Of a DNA stretch of 64,000 nt, positions 43,206-51,284 are shown in pieces; position 1 is the first letter of the stretch, and every line of letters begins with the position of its first letter. The position numbers and the translations under genes are program-made. A model generated the notes under the pieces. That model saw nothing but the letters and a program-made list of their open reading frames with translations, had not been told where the DNA came from and did no database searches. The DNA comes from Hymenobacter guriensis (GTDB taxonomy: Bacteria; Bacteroidota; Bacteroidia; Cytophagales; Hymenobacteraceae), in the NCBI RefSeq assembly GCF_015773195.1, contig NZ_JADWYK010000017.1:62001-126000 (forward strand), read 5' to 3'.

Positions 43206-43970
43206 ATGCAAGGCATCGAATCCATCCTGGACAACAACCGCAAGTGGGTGAAAACCATGCGCACCTCCGATCCGGACTTTTTCAACCGGCTGGCCGATGG
43301 CCAGAAGCCCCGTTACCTGTTCATCGGGTGCTCCGATTCCCGCGTGCCCGGTAGCGCCATCACCGGCACCGGCCCGGGCGAAATGTTCACCCACCGCAAC
43401 ATTGCCAACATGGTGGTGAATACCGATTTTAACCTGCTTTCAGTGCTGCAATACGCGGTGGAAGTGCTAGGCGTACAGGATATTATGGTAGTAGGCCACT
43501 ACGGCTGCGGTGGAGTGGCAGCAGCAGCCAGCAACAAGCAGTACGGCCTTATCGACAACTGGCTCACCAACATCCGCGACGTTATCCGGGTGCACGAAAC
43601 CGAGCTGCTGCGCATCACCGACGAAGATGCCCGCCTGCGCCGCCTCGTGGAGCTGAATGTAGTAGAGCAGGTGCGCAACCTGGCCAAAACCAGCATCATC
43701 CAGAATGCCCGCAAGCGCGAAAACCCGCCTCGTCTGCACGGCCTCGTCTACGATATCAAGGAAGGCTTGCTGAAGGATCTGAAAGTTGAAGACGACCTGA
43801 TTCAGGAGCTGGAGCACATCTACGGCACCAAAACCGCCGCCGAGCATGCCCAGGATGAGCACGAGCAGTACGCCGAGAAAGTGCTGGAAGAGCAGGTGGA
43901 TATGCAGCTACCTGACGATGTAACCGCTGCTGCGAAATCAACCAACAGCAAGGCTAAAGCCGAGAAATAA
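43206..43970 (+). CDS. Beta-carbonic anhydrase
   Basis: 254 residues. Zinc ligands Cys42, His98 and Cys101 (FIGCSDSRVP, VVGHYGCGG) with the Asp44-Arg46 pair. The C-terminal 40 residues are an Ala/Lys/Glu-rich extension (EHAQDEHEQYAEKVLEE... KAKAEK) longer than usual. It would convert imported bicarbonate to CO2 or the reverse next to the SulP protein. It ends at a strong terminator. Confidence 0.95.
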   Translation: MQGIESILDNNRKWVKTMRTSDPDFFNRLADGQKPRYLFIGCSDSRVPGSAITGTGPGEMFTHRNIANMVVNTDFNLLSVLQYAVEVLGVQDIMVVGHYGCGGVAAAASNKQYGLIDNWLTNIRDVIRVHETELLRITDEDARLRRLVELNVVEQVRNLAKTSIIQNARKRENPPRLHGLVYDIKEGLLKDLKVEDDLIQELEHIYGTKTAAEHAQDEHEQYAEKVLEEQVDMQLPDDVTAAAKSTNSKAKAEK

Positions 43971-43989
43971 ATCCGTAGCGCCTTCAGAT

Positions 43990-44048
43990 AAAAGCCCCTG
44001 GCAATTCCTTTCCGGCACACGGAAGGGAAATTGCCAGGGGCTTTTATT
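43990..44048. terminator. Long terminator after the carbonic anhydrase
   Basis: A stem of about 23 pairs, starting AAAAGCCCCTGGCAATT and mirrored by AATTGCCAGGGGCTTTT, with an inner CCTTCCG-like hairpin. It lies between converging genes. Confidence 0.85.
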
Positions 44049-44086
44049 GGTAGAATAGCGGTTGTCGGCTGGACTATAAGGGGTTT

Positions 44087-45055
44087 TTATTTTATAATCT
44101 TCAAGGAGTCGACCAGCGCGTTTGGGGTTATTTCCAATAGCGCGGGCTCAACGTTGACGCGGCCATTAACCACGGTCTTCTGGCGGTTGTAGTACAGCTT
44201 CCCGTTCAGCGTGCGGATGATGACAATGCTGACTTCGCTTCCCAGCGGAATGCCCGGGCTCTTGATTTTGCCTGGGCCCGCGTATTCGCAGAACTTGAAA
44301 GCGGTGTTGTCGGAGTGAAACAGGATGTAGGCCATGGTATTCTTGGCCAGATCTACCTCTTCCCCCACGATGTTGGCAATGATGGTGTCTTTCGGGGCAT
44401 CGGGCAGAAACCGGTCGAAATTGATCCAGTCGTAGCCGGCGTTGAGCACCGCCCCGCTTACCCGGCCCGAAGCGGTTTGCCCATCCGTGGTCAGCGCCGA
44501 GCTATCAACGGGCTGCCAGTGAAAGCAGTCGGTAGAGCCCATGCCGGGCGTAGTACCCACAAACAGCTGCATCCCATTCATAGAGGTAACGGAGGCGGGA
44601 ATGGCCGCGCTGAACCTGACGGAGGCTTTGTCAGCCCACTTTACCTTTTCCTGCGGGGCCAGGTAAAATTCCCCGGCCGATTCCAGCGGCTGCCCGTTGC
44701 TGATGGTAGGCATAGCCGACAGAACCATATCCGCCTTGCTGAAAACCTCCCGCATTTCCAGGTGTACCGGGCCGGTAACCGGCTGCCCGTTCTCGGTCAC
44801 AAAAGCATTGGGCGAAACCTGAATAACGGTGCCCTGGCTGCCGGTAAAGACGTTTTCCCGGGTAGGATCGTAAGTGAACTGCTGCACGGGCGGCCCCAGC
44901 TTACTGGGTATGTCCTGGATGGTAGCGGGCGTCGTGAGTACCGGGGGTGGGGGAGGACCGTCCTCGCAGATTAGCACGCTGGGAGTAAGCTCGCACCCGG
45001 CCAGAACGGCCAGCAGCAAAGCCGCTCCAAAAACTTGTTGGTAGGTCAGTTTCAT
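44087..45055 (-). CDS. Lipoprotein of unknown function in the sigma-factor operon
   Basis: 322 residues. The lipoprotein signal MKLTYQQVFGAALLLAVLAG is followed by Cys21. The mature part starts with a proline run (EDGPPPPPV) and is beta-rich, with FTGSQGTVIQVSPNAFV, then GPVHLEMREVFSKADMVLS; this resembles beta-sandwich repeats found in Bacteroidota surface proteins, but I do not recognise a named family. It is 31 bases after the barrel-like protein gene, making a third member of the ECF sigma operon. Confidence 0.75.
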   Translation of the reverse strand: MKLTYQQVFGAALLLAVLAGCELTPSVLICEDGPPPPPVLTTPATIQDIPSKLGPPVQQFTYDPTRENVFTGSQGTVIQVSPNAFVTENGQPVTGPVHLEMREVFSKADMVLSAMPTISNGQPLESAGEFYLAPQEKVKWADKASVRFSAAIPASVTSMNGMQLFVGTTPGMGSTDCFHWQPVDSSALTTDGQTASGRVSGAVLNAGYDWINFDRFLPDAPKDTIIANIVGEEVDLAKNTMAYILFHSDNTAFKFCEYAGPGKIKSPGIPLGSEVSIVIIRTLNGKLYYNRQKTVVNGRVNVEPALLEITPNALVDSLKIIK

Positions 45056-45086
45056 ATCAAAAAGAGAAGCCTAGACAAGGGAATAA

Positions 45087-46670
45087 TTATTTTTTGCGCG
45101 GGTTCAGCTCCCAGCTCATGCCCACTTCCACGCCCAGGTTCCAGGGGCGGCGCGGCGCTTTCGATTGAGCGGGGTTGGTGATGGAGGTGAGGAAGTACTG
45201 GGCCTGGGGCCGCACGCTCAGCCACTGGCCCAGTGCGGTCTGGTAGTTGGCAAAGGCCCCCGCCGTGAGCAGCAGGCTGCTGGACCTATAAGGCGAGGAC
45301 ACGCCGGGCGCCCATTCCTGCTGTGTGCAGGCACAGGCACTGCCCTCCGTGGTGCGCGAGCCGGTGCGCAAAGCCACGGTGGCCCCGCCCATCGAGCCCA
45401 CACTCCAGCGGTGGTTGCCGGCCAGCCGGTAGCGGGCCTGCACCGGAATAATGAAATAGCGGTGCACGTCGCGGAAGGAAACCCGCGTGGCCGTTTCCTG
45501 GGAAGTCTTGCGCAGCATGTAGTCGAGCGAAGTAGCGTACTCCGAGTAACCCACGCCCGCCGAAGCGGTCAGCAACCGGTTGAGGGCATACGTGACGCCT
45601 ACGCGACCCGAGAAGCTGGTGCCGGGCCTTTCCAGCTTTTCTAGCTGGGTAGGCGAGCCGCCGAGCGTGCGGTAGGAAATGCCGGAACCACCCAGCAGTT
45701 CCACACCAAAGCCGCGCAGGATGATGTCTTTGCGGGAGCGTTTCACCCGGGGGCGGCGCTTTTTGTGTACTTCCGGCTCCTCCGGCGTCAGGTCGGGCGC
45801 CTGCATGTGACGGAGCGCAATGGGCTCGTAGCTGATTTTGACGGGCTTGGTTTTCCCGGTAGCTTCCCGGCGCTTGCCGGCCGCTGCGCTGTTGGCCGCG
45901 CCTGCCGCCCAGCCCAGTTGCCCGGAACGCCCGGCGCGCCGGCGCGCGGCTTTGTTGGAGCTGCCGGCAAGGCTGTGGCCCAGCGACGCTTCCCGCGTTG
46001 CAGCATCTAGAGTGCCTGAGTTCCGGGAAGGCCGGGAACCGGTGCGGCTGCGGCGGCCATTCACGGTAGCTGCCAGGGCCACCAGTCCCGCTTTTTTGCG
46101 GCGGGTAGAGGTAGATGCCACGCTACGCCGGGATGCGTCGGATTCTTCCCCCGTTTCTTCGCCAGGCACCGGTTTGCGCGTGCGGCCCGCAAGGGGCAGC
46201 AGGGTTGGCCGCACCTTGCGGGTAGGCACTGCTGCCAGGTTGCCGGCCACGCCAGATCCATCAGCGCTTTTCAAGCTAGCGGAGGCTAGCTCGTGGCTGG
46301 CTGTCTGACTGCCGGCTGTCTGGCCTGCCTCGGAACCCGCAGTAACTCCGGGCGCGCCGGCAGCCCGGGCACCTGCCAGATCCGACGTTTCATCAGCCTG
46401 CCGGGCATGTCCTACTTTCGCTACCGACACCGCTTCTGGCCCGGATGGCCCGGCCAGGCCCGTGCGCAGCATGGAGGAAGGCACTACTCCTTCGTAGATA
46501 ACGAAGCTGCCGATCAGCAAAAGCAACAGGACCGGCCATCGGCGCCGGTTTTTGGGCTTGGGTAGCTGTTGCTGAATCCCGGACCAGACGGCCTCGGGCA
46601 CAGGGCTGCCGAAATCGTGCAGCTTGTGGCGCAGATCGTTGTAGAATTGTTCCGATTCTTGTTCAGTCAT
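45087..46670 (-). CDS. Candidate envelope-spanning anti-sigma-like protein with beta-barrel C terminus
   Basis: 527 residues. Residues 1-44 are a small charged cytoplasmic domain (MTEQESEQFYNDLRHKLHDF) followed by one membrane helix (about 45-63, WPVLLLLLIGSFVIYEGVV). A basic, Ser/Ala/Arg-rich linker of about 250 residues leads to a C-terminal region of alternating beta strands (GFGVELLGGSGISYRTLGG, then RVGVTYALNRLLTASAGVGY) like a small outer-membrane barrel. The start overlaps the sigma gene by 8 bases, as anti-sigma genes often do. The anti-sigma role is inferred from position and topology. Confidence 0.65.
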   Translation of the reverse strand: MTEQESEQFYNDLRHKLHDFGSPVPEAVWSGIQQQLPKPKNRRRWPVLLLLLIGSFVIYEGVVPSSMLRTGLAGPSGPEAVSVAKVGHARQADETSDLAGARAAGAPGVTAGSEAGQTAGSQTASHELASASLKSADGSGVAGNLAAVPTRKVRPTLLPLAGRTRKPVPGEETGEESDASRRSVASTSTRRKKAGLVALAATVNGRRSRTGSRPSRNSGTLDAATREASLGHSLAGSSNKAARRRAGRSGQLGWAAGAANSAAAGKRREATGKTKPVKISYEPIALRHMQAPDLTPEEPEVHKKRRPRVKRSRKDIILRGFGVELLGGSGISYRTLGGSPTQLEKLERPGTSFSGRVGVTYALNRLLTASAGVGYSEYATSLDYMLRKTSQETATRVSFRDVHRYFIIPVQARYRLAGNHRWSVGSMGGATVALRTGSRTTEGSACACTQQEWAPGVSSPYRSSSLLLTAGAFANYQTALGQWLSVRPQAQYFLTSITNPAQSKAPRRPWNLGVEVGMSWELNPRKK

Positions 46671-47217
46671 TACCGTGAGTTGTAGAGGCTAACACGAACA
46701 GCCGCTCTTCGAGAAGACGACGTGCCCGCGACAGTTGTGATTTGCTGGTACCTTCCGAGATGCCCAGCAGCGTGCTAATCTCGGCGTGGCTGTAGCCCTC
46801 AATGGCGTACAGGTTGAGAACGGTACGGTAGCCCAGGGGCAGCTGGCCGATCATCTGTACGAGCTCCTCAGCCGACATCTGGTCGAAGGGAGTGCCATCG
46901 GGGTGAGCCAGGTCCAGGGCTTCTTCGGCTTCCACCTGCTGGCCCCGCTGCCGGTGCTGGTGGTAGGCGTTCAGGGCCGTGGTGACGGCAATACGCCGGG
47001 CCCAGGCCTCGAAGGGCCCCTGGCCGCGGTATTGCTCCAGGCGGGTAAATAGTTTGACGAACGTGAGCTGCAGCGCGTCTTCCGCCTCTTCGCGGGTAGG
47101 GCAGTAGCGCAGGCACACGCCCATCAGCTGGTAGCCCAGCCGCTCGTATAAGGCTCTTTGGGCTGCTGGCTGATTGCGGCGGCATCCTTCAAGTAGAGCG
47201 TCAATCGTATCAGCCAT
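46663..47217 (-). CDS. ECF-type RNA polymerase sigma factor
   Basis: 184 residues. Region 2 is seen in LGYQLMGVCLRYCPTREEAEDALQLTFVKLFTRL and region 4 in LPLGYRTVLNLYAIEGYSHAEISTLLGISEGTSKSQLSRAR. There is no region 3, as expected for ECF factors. It overlaps the downstream barrel-like protein by 8 bases, and both are followed by a lipoprotein gene, so the three probably sense and respond to an envelope signal. Confidence 0.93.
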   Translation of the reverse strand: MADTIDALLEGCRRNQPAAQRALYERLGYQLMGVCLRYCPTREEAEDALQLTFVKLFTRLEQYRGQGPFEAWARRIAVTTALNAYHQHRQRGQQVEAEEALDLAHPDGTPFDQMSAEELVQMIGQLPLGYRTVLNLYAIEGYSHAEISTLLGISEGTSKSQLSRARRLLEERLFVLASTTHGND

Positions 47218-47419
47218 TGGCAGATAAATAAAAAAGTAGTAGATGTATTTACGCTAGCGTTCTGCCCCATGACCGGGGTGGCCGGGCGGCGGTTGCGTGA
47301 AGAAAAAATATATTTCAGAGCTGGGCGCTAGGCCGGCGCAGCTAGGAAAGAAATAGCGGGCGCCGTAGCTTCGGCTGCCGGCAGCCATCCTGCCCCATTG
47401 TAGCTCTTTCCCCGCGCCT

Positions 47420-48211
47420 ATGCAACTCCCGCTCTACCAGGTCGACGCCTTTACCGATACCCTGTTTGCCGGCAACCCCGCCGCTGTGTGCCCGCTCGCG
47501 GAGTGGCTGCCCGCTGAAACCATGCAGGCCATAGCTGCCGAAAACAACCTGGCCGAAACGGCCTTTTTCGTGCCGCGCAGCGGGCCTGAGTTTGAAATCC
47601 GCTGGTTTACGCCCACGGTGGAGGTAGAGCTATGCGGCCACGCTACACTGGCTTCGGCCCACGTACTCTACCAGCACCGGGGTTTCGCGGGCCCGGAAAT
47701 CGTGTTTCATAGCCAGAGCGGCCCGCTGCGGGTAAGCCGGGCCGAAGCCGGCCGTCTGACCCTGGACTTCCCGGCCCGGCCCCCGCAGCCCATCAGCCTG
47801 CACCCCGAGGGGCTGCTCGACGGCCTGCGGGCCACGCCCCTGCAGCTGCTGGCCGGCCCCGACTTGGTGTGCGTGTTTGGTAGCGAGGACGAGGTGCGGG
47901 CCCTGCGCCCCGATATGGCCCACCTTATCAAAGTAGAGTACCGCGCCGTTATTGCCACGGCCCCAGGCTCGGATGGGGTTGACTTTGTATCCCGGTTCTT
48001 TGGTCCCCGCGTAGGCGTGCCCGAAGACCCGGTGACGGGTTCGGCGCACACCACGCTGGTGCCGTACTGGGCTGCCCGCCTCGGCAAAACTCATCTGCAC
48101 GCCCGCCAGGTTTCGGCCCGGGGCGGCGACCTGTGGTGCGAGCTGCGCGACGACCGGGTGCTGATGAGCGGCCACGCCGTCACGTATTTGCGCGGGGAGA
48201 TTGAAGTGTAG
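47420..48211 (+). CDS. PhzF-family isomerase-like protein
   Basis: 263 residues. Starts LPLYQVDAFTDTLFAGNPAAVCPL, with the catalytic glutamate in ENNLAETAFFV and the second-half motif VGVPEDPVTGSAHTTLVPYW. PhzF proteins isomerise hydrogen/double-bond positions in small acids; most, like this one, have no known substrate. The upstream 200 bases hold no gene. It is 9 bases upstream of the DoxX-like gene. Confidence 0.92.
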   Translation: MQLPLYQVDAFTDTLFAGNPAAVCPLAEWLPAETMQAIAAENNLAETAFFVPRSGPEFEIRWFTPTVEVELCGHATLASAHVLYQHRGFAGPEIVFHSQSGPLRVSRAEAGRLTLDFPARPPQPISLHPEGLLDGLRATPLQLLAGPDLVCVFGSEDEVRALRPDMAHLIKVEYRAVIATAPGSDGVDFVSRFFGPRVGVPEDPVTGSAHTTLVPYWAARLGKTHLHARQVSARGGDLWCELRDDRVLMSGHAVTYLRGEIEV

Positions 48212-48220
48212 TGGGAGCTA

Positions 48221-48613
48221 ATGGGGCTACTAGAGCAGTTTCGGCACGGGCTTAGGTACGGTATAGTAGCGGTATGGCTAGTTAATGGGATGCTGTGTAA
48301 GGTGATGAACCTGGTGCCGCGCCACGAGGCTATTGTGAGCCGCATCCTAGGCGCTACGTATGCCGCGCCCATCACCAAGCTGATTGGCTTGGCCGAAATC
48401 GGTATGGCTATTTGGGTGCTAAGCAAGCGCTGGGTAAAGCTGAACACTGCTACCCAGATAGGGCTGGTGCTGACAATGAACGTACTGGAATACCACCTGG
48501 CGGCCGACTTGCTGCTCTGGCACGGCTGGAATCTGGTCTTTGCGGGCTTGTTTGCGTTGCTGCTGTATTATTACGGTTTTCGGTTATCGGCTGGGGCATA
48601 TAAGCATAAGTAA
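48221..48613 (+). CDS. Small DoxX-like membrane protein
   Basis: 130 residues with four membrane helices (GIVAVWLVNGMLCKV, KLIGLAEIGMAIWVL, IGLVLTMNVLEYHL, NLVFAGLFALLLYYYGF). The first helix and the GLAEIG turn resemble the DoxX-like family. It is the first of four tightly spaced genes (gaps of 1 base or overlaps) that also include a DUF2071-like protein and a methyltransferase. No function is established. Confidence 0.65.
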   Translation: MGLLEQFRHGLRYGIVAVWLVNGMLCKVMNLVPRHEAIVSRILGATYAAPITKLIGLAEIGMAIWVLSKRWVKLNTATQIGLVLTMNVLEYHLAADLLLWHGWNLVFAGLFALLLYYYGFRLSAGAYKHK

Positions 48614-48614
48614 A

Positions 48615-49355
48615 ATGGCCTCTAAACTCACGCATCATCCTTTTGCCGTGGAGGCACTGCTGGCCCGAACGACGGTGCTCACGTATGCAGCACCCGCTGA
48701 CGAGTTGAAGCGCCTGCTGCCAGAGTGCCTCACTCCCGATACGCTGGACGACACGTGGGGATTTGTGGCGGCCGCATTGGTGCAAACCCGTAACCTGCGG
48801 CCCAAAGGGCTGCCTGCGTGGTTGGGCCAAAGCTTTTTTCTGATTGGATACCGGGTATTTGTGCGCTATACTACCCCCGCCGGCAAGCGGCTACGCGGCC
48901 TCTACATTCTCAAATCCGAAACCGATAAGCGGCAAATGCAGTGGTTGGGGAATCTGCTCACGGCCTACCGCTACAGCACCATTGATATTGCGTATACGGC
49001 CACGGAAACGTCGCTTGAGTTTGCTTCGCGGCGAGCCGAATTAGCCATTCAGGTCAGCCTGCTGCCGGAAGAGGTAGGGCTACCAGATGCATCACCGTTC
49101 GGGAGCTGGCAACAAGCCCAGCGGTTTGCCGGCCCTTTACCGTTTACCTTTTCTTATGTGCCCGCAACTCAAGAGGTCATTATCGTGGAAGGAGTGCGGG
49201 AGGCGTGGCACCCCAGACCCGTGCAGGTGGAGCAGGCGCACGTAGGTTTTCTGGCCCATCTCTCCTTAAGTGAGTTGCATTTAGCCAGCGCGTTTACGAT
49301 GGAGAACATTCCTTACAGCTGGAAAAAAGGCCGGTCTGAACAATGGCGCGCATGA
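48615..49355 (+). CDS. DUF2071-like (acetoacetate-decarboxylase-fold) protein
   Basis: 246 residues from ATG 48615, one base after the previous stop. The opening (VLTYAAPADELKRLLPECLTPDTL, then GFVAAALVQTRNLRP) and YRVFVRY-(T)-GKRLRGLYIL are like the DUF2071/YqjF group. The fold suggests a small-molecule binding cavity; activity is unknown. The stop overlaps the next start by 4 bases (ATGA). Confidence 0.55.
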   Translation: MASKLTHHPFAVEALLARTTVLTYAAPADELKRLLPECLTPDTLDDTWGFVAAALVQTRNLRPKGLPAWLGQSFFLIGYRVFVRYTTPAGKRLRGLYILKSETDKRQMQWLGNLLTAYRYSTIDIAYTATETSLEFASRRAELAIQVSLLPEEVGLPDASPFGSWQQAQRFAGPLPFTFSYVPATQEVIIVEGVREAWHPRPVQVEQAHVGFLAHLSLSELHLASAFTMENIPYSWKKGRSEQWRA

Positions 49356-50105
49356 GAAAGCCGGCCGAGGGCGTCTGGAACATCGTTCGGTTCAATTGGC
49401 ATTTCTACGCCCTTGCGGCTGGGACCGTGTCACTGCTGCTGGTAGCGGCCGGCTTACATTCAGGCGTGCGGCCCTATGCGTTGGCGCTTGTAGCGCTGAT
49501 TAGCGTACCTGTGGTGGTTTCGCTGCTGGTTTCCTACTACGTTTACGACTACTCCGGTTTGTATTCATTTAACTGGCTGACAATAGAGGAGGCTTCTATA
49601 CCAGCGACGATTGTAAACATTCACGCTGGGTTTGATGAAACCAGCCAGCTGCTGCATGAGAAGTACCCCCCGGGCAACCCTGCGGGTTTTTGACTTCTAC
49701 AACCCGACAGTGCATACCGAAGTATCCATCCGGCGGGCACGGGCAGCCTGCGCGCCGTTTCCGGGAACCGAGCCTGTCCAACCGCACGCGCTGCCCCTGA
49801 CAAAGGCTTCCGCCGACGGGGTATTCGTTTTGTTATCTGCCCATGAGATACGGCAACCAGCCCAACGTGAAATCTTTCTCGCGGAACTCCGGCGCGTCCT
49901 CCAGCCTCAGGGCAAGCTGGTAATAGTGGAGCACCTGCGCGACCCAGCTAATTTTATGGCCTATACCATCGGCTTTCTGCATTTTTACTCCCGTGCTACC
50001 TGGCTGAGAGCGTTCCGGCAGGCTGGATTCAGGCTACTGCAGGAAAAGAAAATAACGCCGTTCGTTTCGGCTTTCACCTTGCAGCCCGATGGAACTGCAG
50101 CTTAA
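49352..50105 (+). pseudogene. Membrane-anchored SAM-dependent methyltransferase, frameshifted in a C6 tract
   Basis: Two overlapping frames together make one protein. The first (from ATG 49352) gives two membrane helices (HFYALAAGTVSLLLVAAGL; ALVALISVPVVVSLLVSYYV), then DYSGLYSFNWL and HAGFDETSQLLHEKYP. The second continues RATLRVFDFYNPTVHTEVSI and the methyltransferase half FVLLSAHEIRQPAQREIF, VLQPQGKLVIVEHLRDP. The shift falls at six Cs, 49666-49671; five Cs would join the frames into about 250 residues. It may be a sequencing error, a real mutation, or a length-variable tract. Confidence 0.75.
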
Positions 50106-50484
50106 ACTCATCGGGGCCTTGCTGCTACTGCTGGCCGGGCTGCACGCCGGCTTTCCCCGCTACTTTAATTGGGCGGGGGAACTGAAGCCGTTGAGCTTAA
50201 TCAACCGGCAGATGATGTACGTGCATACGCTCTTCATTGCCCTGGTGGTCCTGCTCATGGGGCTTTTATGCCTAGGCTACGCTTCGGACCTGCTGCATAC
50301 CCGTTTAGGGCACGGCGTGGCGCTGGGTCTGAGTGTTTTCTGGCTGGTGCGCCTGGTCGTGCAGTTCTTCGGCTATTCCGCAGAGCTATGGCGAGGCAAG
50401 CGGTTTGAAACCACTATTCATGTGGTGTTTTCGTTGCTATGGCTGTACCTGACTGGTTTTTTCTTTCTGATTTATTGGCAGTAG
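50089..50484 (+). CDS. Four-helix membrane protein, last gene of the methyltransferase operon
   Basis: 131 residues, four membrane helices (LIGALLLLLAGLHAGF, HTLFIALVVLLMGLLCLGYA, ALGLSVFWLVRLVVQFFGY, VFSLLWLYLTGFFFLIYW). It overlaps the end of the methyltransferase frame by 17 bases. No family recognised; the conserved-looking features are FPRYFNW near the start and RLVVQFFGYSAELW. Confidence 0.7.
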   Translation: MELQLKLIGALLLLLAGLHAGFPRYFNWAGELKPLSLINRQMMYVHTLFIALVVLLMGLLCLGYASDLLHTRLGHGVALGLSVFWLVRLVVQFFGYSAELWRGKRFETTIHVVFSLLWLYLTGFFFLIYWQ

Positions 50485-50512
50485 CACTTAGCAACACTGG
50501 CCTACGCCTCCT

Positions 50513-51151
50513 CTACGCCGCTGGCTTTTTGCGGGCGGCGGCCAGCTTCTTGCCGGCTACTGGGGCGGCCAGCTTGTCGGGGTTGTCGGCCAGGAACTTG
50601 CCCCAGCTTTTGCCGCCGGCCTTCACGTTGTTGCCTTTCTGGTAGTGGTGGCAGAGGGCCACGCCCAGGGCATCGGTGGCATCCAGAAACTTGGACGCTT
50701 CCTCAATGGGGGGCAGCCGCAGCGTCTGGCGCAGCATGTGCGCCACCTGTTCTTTGGTAGCATTGCCAGAGCCCGTTACGGCCTGCTTGACCTTAGTGGG
50801 CGCATACTCCACGTACGGAATCTGGCGCGACAGGCAAGCGGCAATAGCCACGCCCTGGGCCCGCCCCAGTTTGAGCATGCTCTGCACATTCACCCCAAAA
50901 AACGGCGCTTCAATAGCCAGCTCATCGGGCAGAAACTCGTCAATCAGCTCCAGCATCCGCTCAAAAATCCGCTTGAGCTTGAGGGCGTGGTTGCTGCCTA
51001 TTTTCTTCATGTCAATGACGTCGTAGCACAGCACGGTCACCTGCTGGCCCCGCACCTCAATCACGGCGTAGCCCATAATCTGGGTGCCGGGGTCTACGCC
51101 CATGATGACTTTGGGCAGCAGCTCAGAGGAAGAGGCAAGGGGCAGAATCAT
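50513..51151 (-). CDS. ruvC: Crossover junction endonuclease RuvC
   Basis: 212 residues. The four acidic catalytic residues are visible: IMGVDPGT, LAIEAPFFG, and the pair in FLDATDALGVALCHH. It resolves Holliday junctions as a dimer with RuvAB. A basic, Lys/Ala-rich tail of about 40 residues (GGKSWGKFLADNPDK... KKPAA) extends past the usual end. The true start may be ATG 51103 (MGVDPGT) or slightly upstream; ruvA and ruvB are not adjacent. Confidence 0.96.
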   Translation of the reverse strand: MILPLASSSELLPKVIMGVDPGTQIMGYAVIEVRGQQVTVLCYDVIDMKKIGSNHALKLKRIFERMLELIDEFLPDELAIEAPFFGVNVQSMLKLGRAQGVAIAACLSRQIPYVEYAPTKVKQAVTGSGNATKEQVAHMLRQTLRLPPIEEASKFLDATDALGVALCHHYQKGNNVKAGGKSWGKFLADNPDKLAAPVAGKKLAAARKKPAA

Positions 51152-51284
51152 AGAAGAAAGCTGTTAGCGGCGGGCTACCGGCGGTTGGCTGGATCAAACA
51201 AGAAAACCGGCAGGCGGAGGGTCTGGTAGCCAACAGCCAGAAGCTAACGGCTAACTTGCCGAAGTTACGCAACAACCCGCCGTT

